In this document: one piece after another, positions 63,265-64,000 of the stretch
Position numbering within the stretch: the first letter of the stretch is position 1
How the letters are laid out: each line of letters starts with the position of its first letter
Assembly (NCBI GenBank): GCA_031292305.1
Contig: JARLHJ010000046.1
Coordinates: forward strand, 22,997 to 86,996
From: Candidatus Babeliales bacterium
Lineage (GTDB): Bacteria; Babelota; Babeliae; Babelales; JABDEC01
Direction: 5' to 3'
Length of the DNA stretch: 64,000 nt
Notes under the pieces: model-generated
Database searches by the model: none
Seen by the model: only the letters and a program-made list of their open reading frames with translations
Told to the model about the DNA's origin: nothing
Made by a program: the position numbers and the translations under genes

Positions 63265-64000
63265 TATTTTTATCTAATTCGATAGGACTTATTAAAGCCA
63301 GTTTATGTTTGCCAGTTACGTAGTTACAAATATTTTTATGAAATTCCCAGTCGTATTGTTGGCATTTAGGACTGCAGTAATGAACTTGCTTGCAACCTGA
63401 ACATCGCTTGAATTGTCTATCTTTGGCTAGCAGCTTACAAAAATTGCATTGTATTTTATTATTTTCTGCAGTTGATTGATATGCCCTATCGTGTGATTTT
63501 AAAAACTCTTGCAGTACTTTCGGAAAAGCATCTGTAAACAGTTGAACATTATTAAAATAACCAGCACAATCTTCTTTATTCGCGGCATAACAAAAATCAT
63601 AACTTAAAAGTTTGTACCCAGTTTGCTCTAGTATAATTTTTAATCTTTGAGCATGGGCATCTCCAACACATACAAAAGTATAATTGGCCTTATTTTGATC
63701 TTTAATTATTGAATCAAAAAAGAATAAATCTGCATATCGCGAATTTGGAAATACTATTAACTTTTGTAAATAGCTATATTTTTCATGTACAGATTTTAAA
63801 GTTAAGCAGCCTTTAAATTTATTTATAATTAATTTATCAATGGGTAAATTTTTATCATCTTCTTTAAACTCTTCATAAATCTTTAAAATAGCTTGCCTGC
63901 ATTCTTCTATTACAGATTTAAATAGTTTATAAAAAGGAGTATTTTGGTACGAATTTAATAATTCATGAGCTTCTTTTAAATTGTGTTCATAATATAATAA
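63257..64000 (-). CDS. Fourth TraB/Tiki-like MYND paralog, N-terminus beyond the window
   Basis: The last 247 codons of another member, open to the window edge. VCVGDAH (second GxxH) and a MYND finger (CNFC, CSGC, YCSPKCQ, DWEFHKNIC) are present, and the end ISPIELDKNNE matches the ends of its neighbours. The stop (63257-63259) overlaps the start of the 61987-63264 gene in the same 8-nt manner. The array therefore extends past 64 kb. Confidence 0.85.
   Translation of the reverse strand, partial: LLYYEHNLKEAHELLNSYQNTPFYKLFKSVIEECRQAILKIYEEFKEDDKNLPIDKLIINKFKGCLTLKSVHEKYSYLQKLIVFPNSRYADLFFFDSIIKDQNKANYTFVCVGDAHAQRLKIILEQTGYKLLSYDFCYAANKEDCAGYFNNVQLFTDAFPKVLQEFLKSHDRAYQSTAENNKIQCNFCKLLAKDRQFKRCSGCKQVHYCSPKCQQYDWEFHKNICNYVTGKHKLALISPIELDKNNE

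Overview
The window is AT-rich, densely coded DNA on the standard bacterial code. It suggests an intracellular or protist-associated Gram-negative bacterium with a reduced genome. Peptidoglycan synthesis (MraY), a PilQ-type secretin and an aromatic-ended beta-barrel protein indicate a diderm. An unusually large share of genes encode Sec-exported proteins with eukaryote-like parts: a cytosolic-type phospholipase A2, WD40 propellers, MYND zinc fingers, CaaX-like C-termini and collagen-like helices. This profile fits Candidatus Dependentiae (TM6) or a similar host-dependent lineage. That placement is inference; no rRNA gene is present to test it.

Layout. 1-5 kb holds housekeeping genes: mnmG (cut by the window edge), mraY and an FtsH-like protease. 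5-15.6 kb is mostly exported proteins: two repeat-sharing proteins, an amino-acid permease, a secreted cPLA2-like phospholipase, thyX, an exported GNAT protein, two paralogous helical proteins ending in CaaX-like boxes, and an outer-membrane barrel. 15.7-22.8 kb is an unstable block of exported hydrolases. Two PAF-acetylhydrolase-like proteins and a HExxH protease are intact, while four other genes carry frameshifts or a stop, three of them in or just after the signal peptide. 22.8-31 kb carries polA, two exported WD40 proteins, a 39-residue exported peptide and priA. 31-36.7 kb has small exported proteins, pilO-pilP-pilQ and an M23 peptidase.

36.9-58.6 kb is about 21 kb of genes all on the + strand. 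It begins with a short uvrC and also contains clpB. Seven collagen-like surface proteins and one related collagen-free protein are interleaved with a type III polyketide synthase, two SAM methyltransferases and two FAD oxidoreductases. The collagen proteins share an N-terminal RDxFT motif and end either in YadA-like head repeats plus an S74 chaperone domain or in a compact C1q/TNF-like domain. The enzyme set resembles type III PKS cassettes for alkylresorcinol- or quinone-like products and is the best candidate here for an undescribed system.

58.7-64 kb has a Sel1-like exported protein, then a tandem minus-strand array of at least four paralogs. Each has a TraB/Tiki-like GxxH...E...GxxH layout, a C-terminal MYND finger, and the same 8-nt ATGAATAA overlap with its neighbour.

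No tRNA, rRNA, CRISPR array or insertion sequence was recognised by eye.
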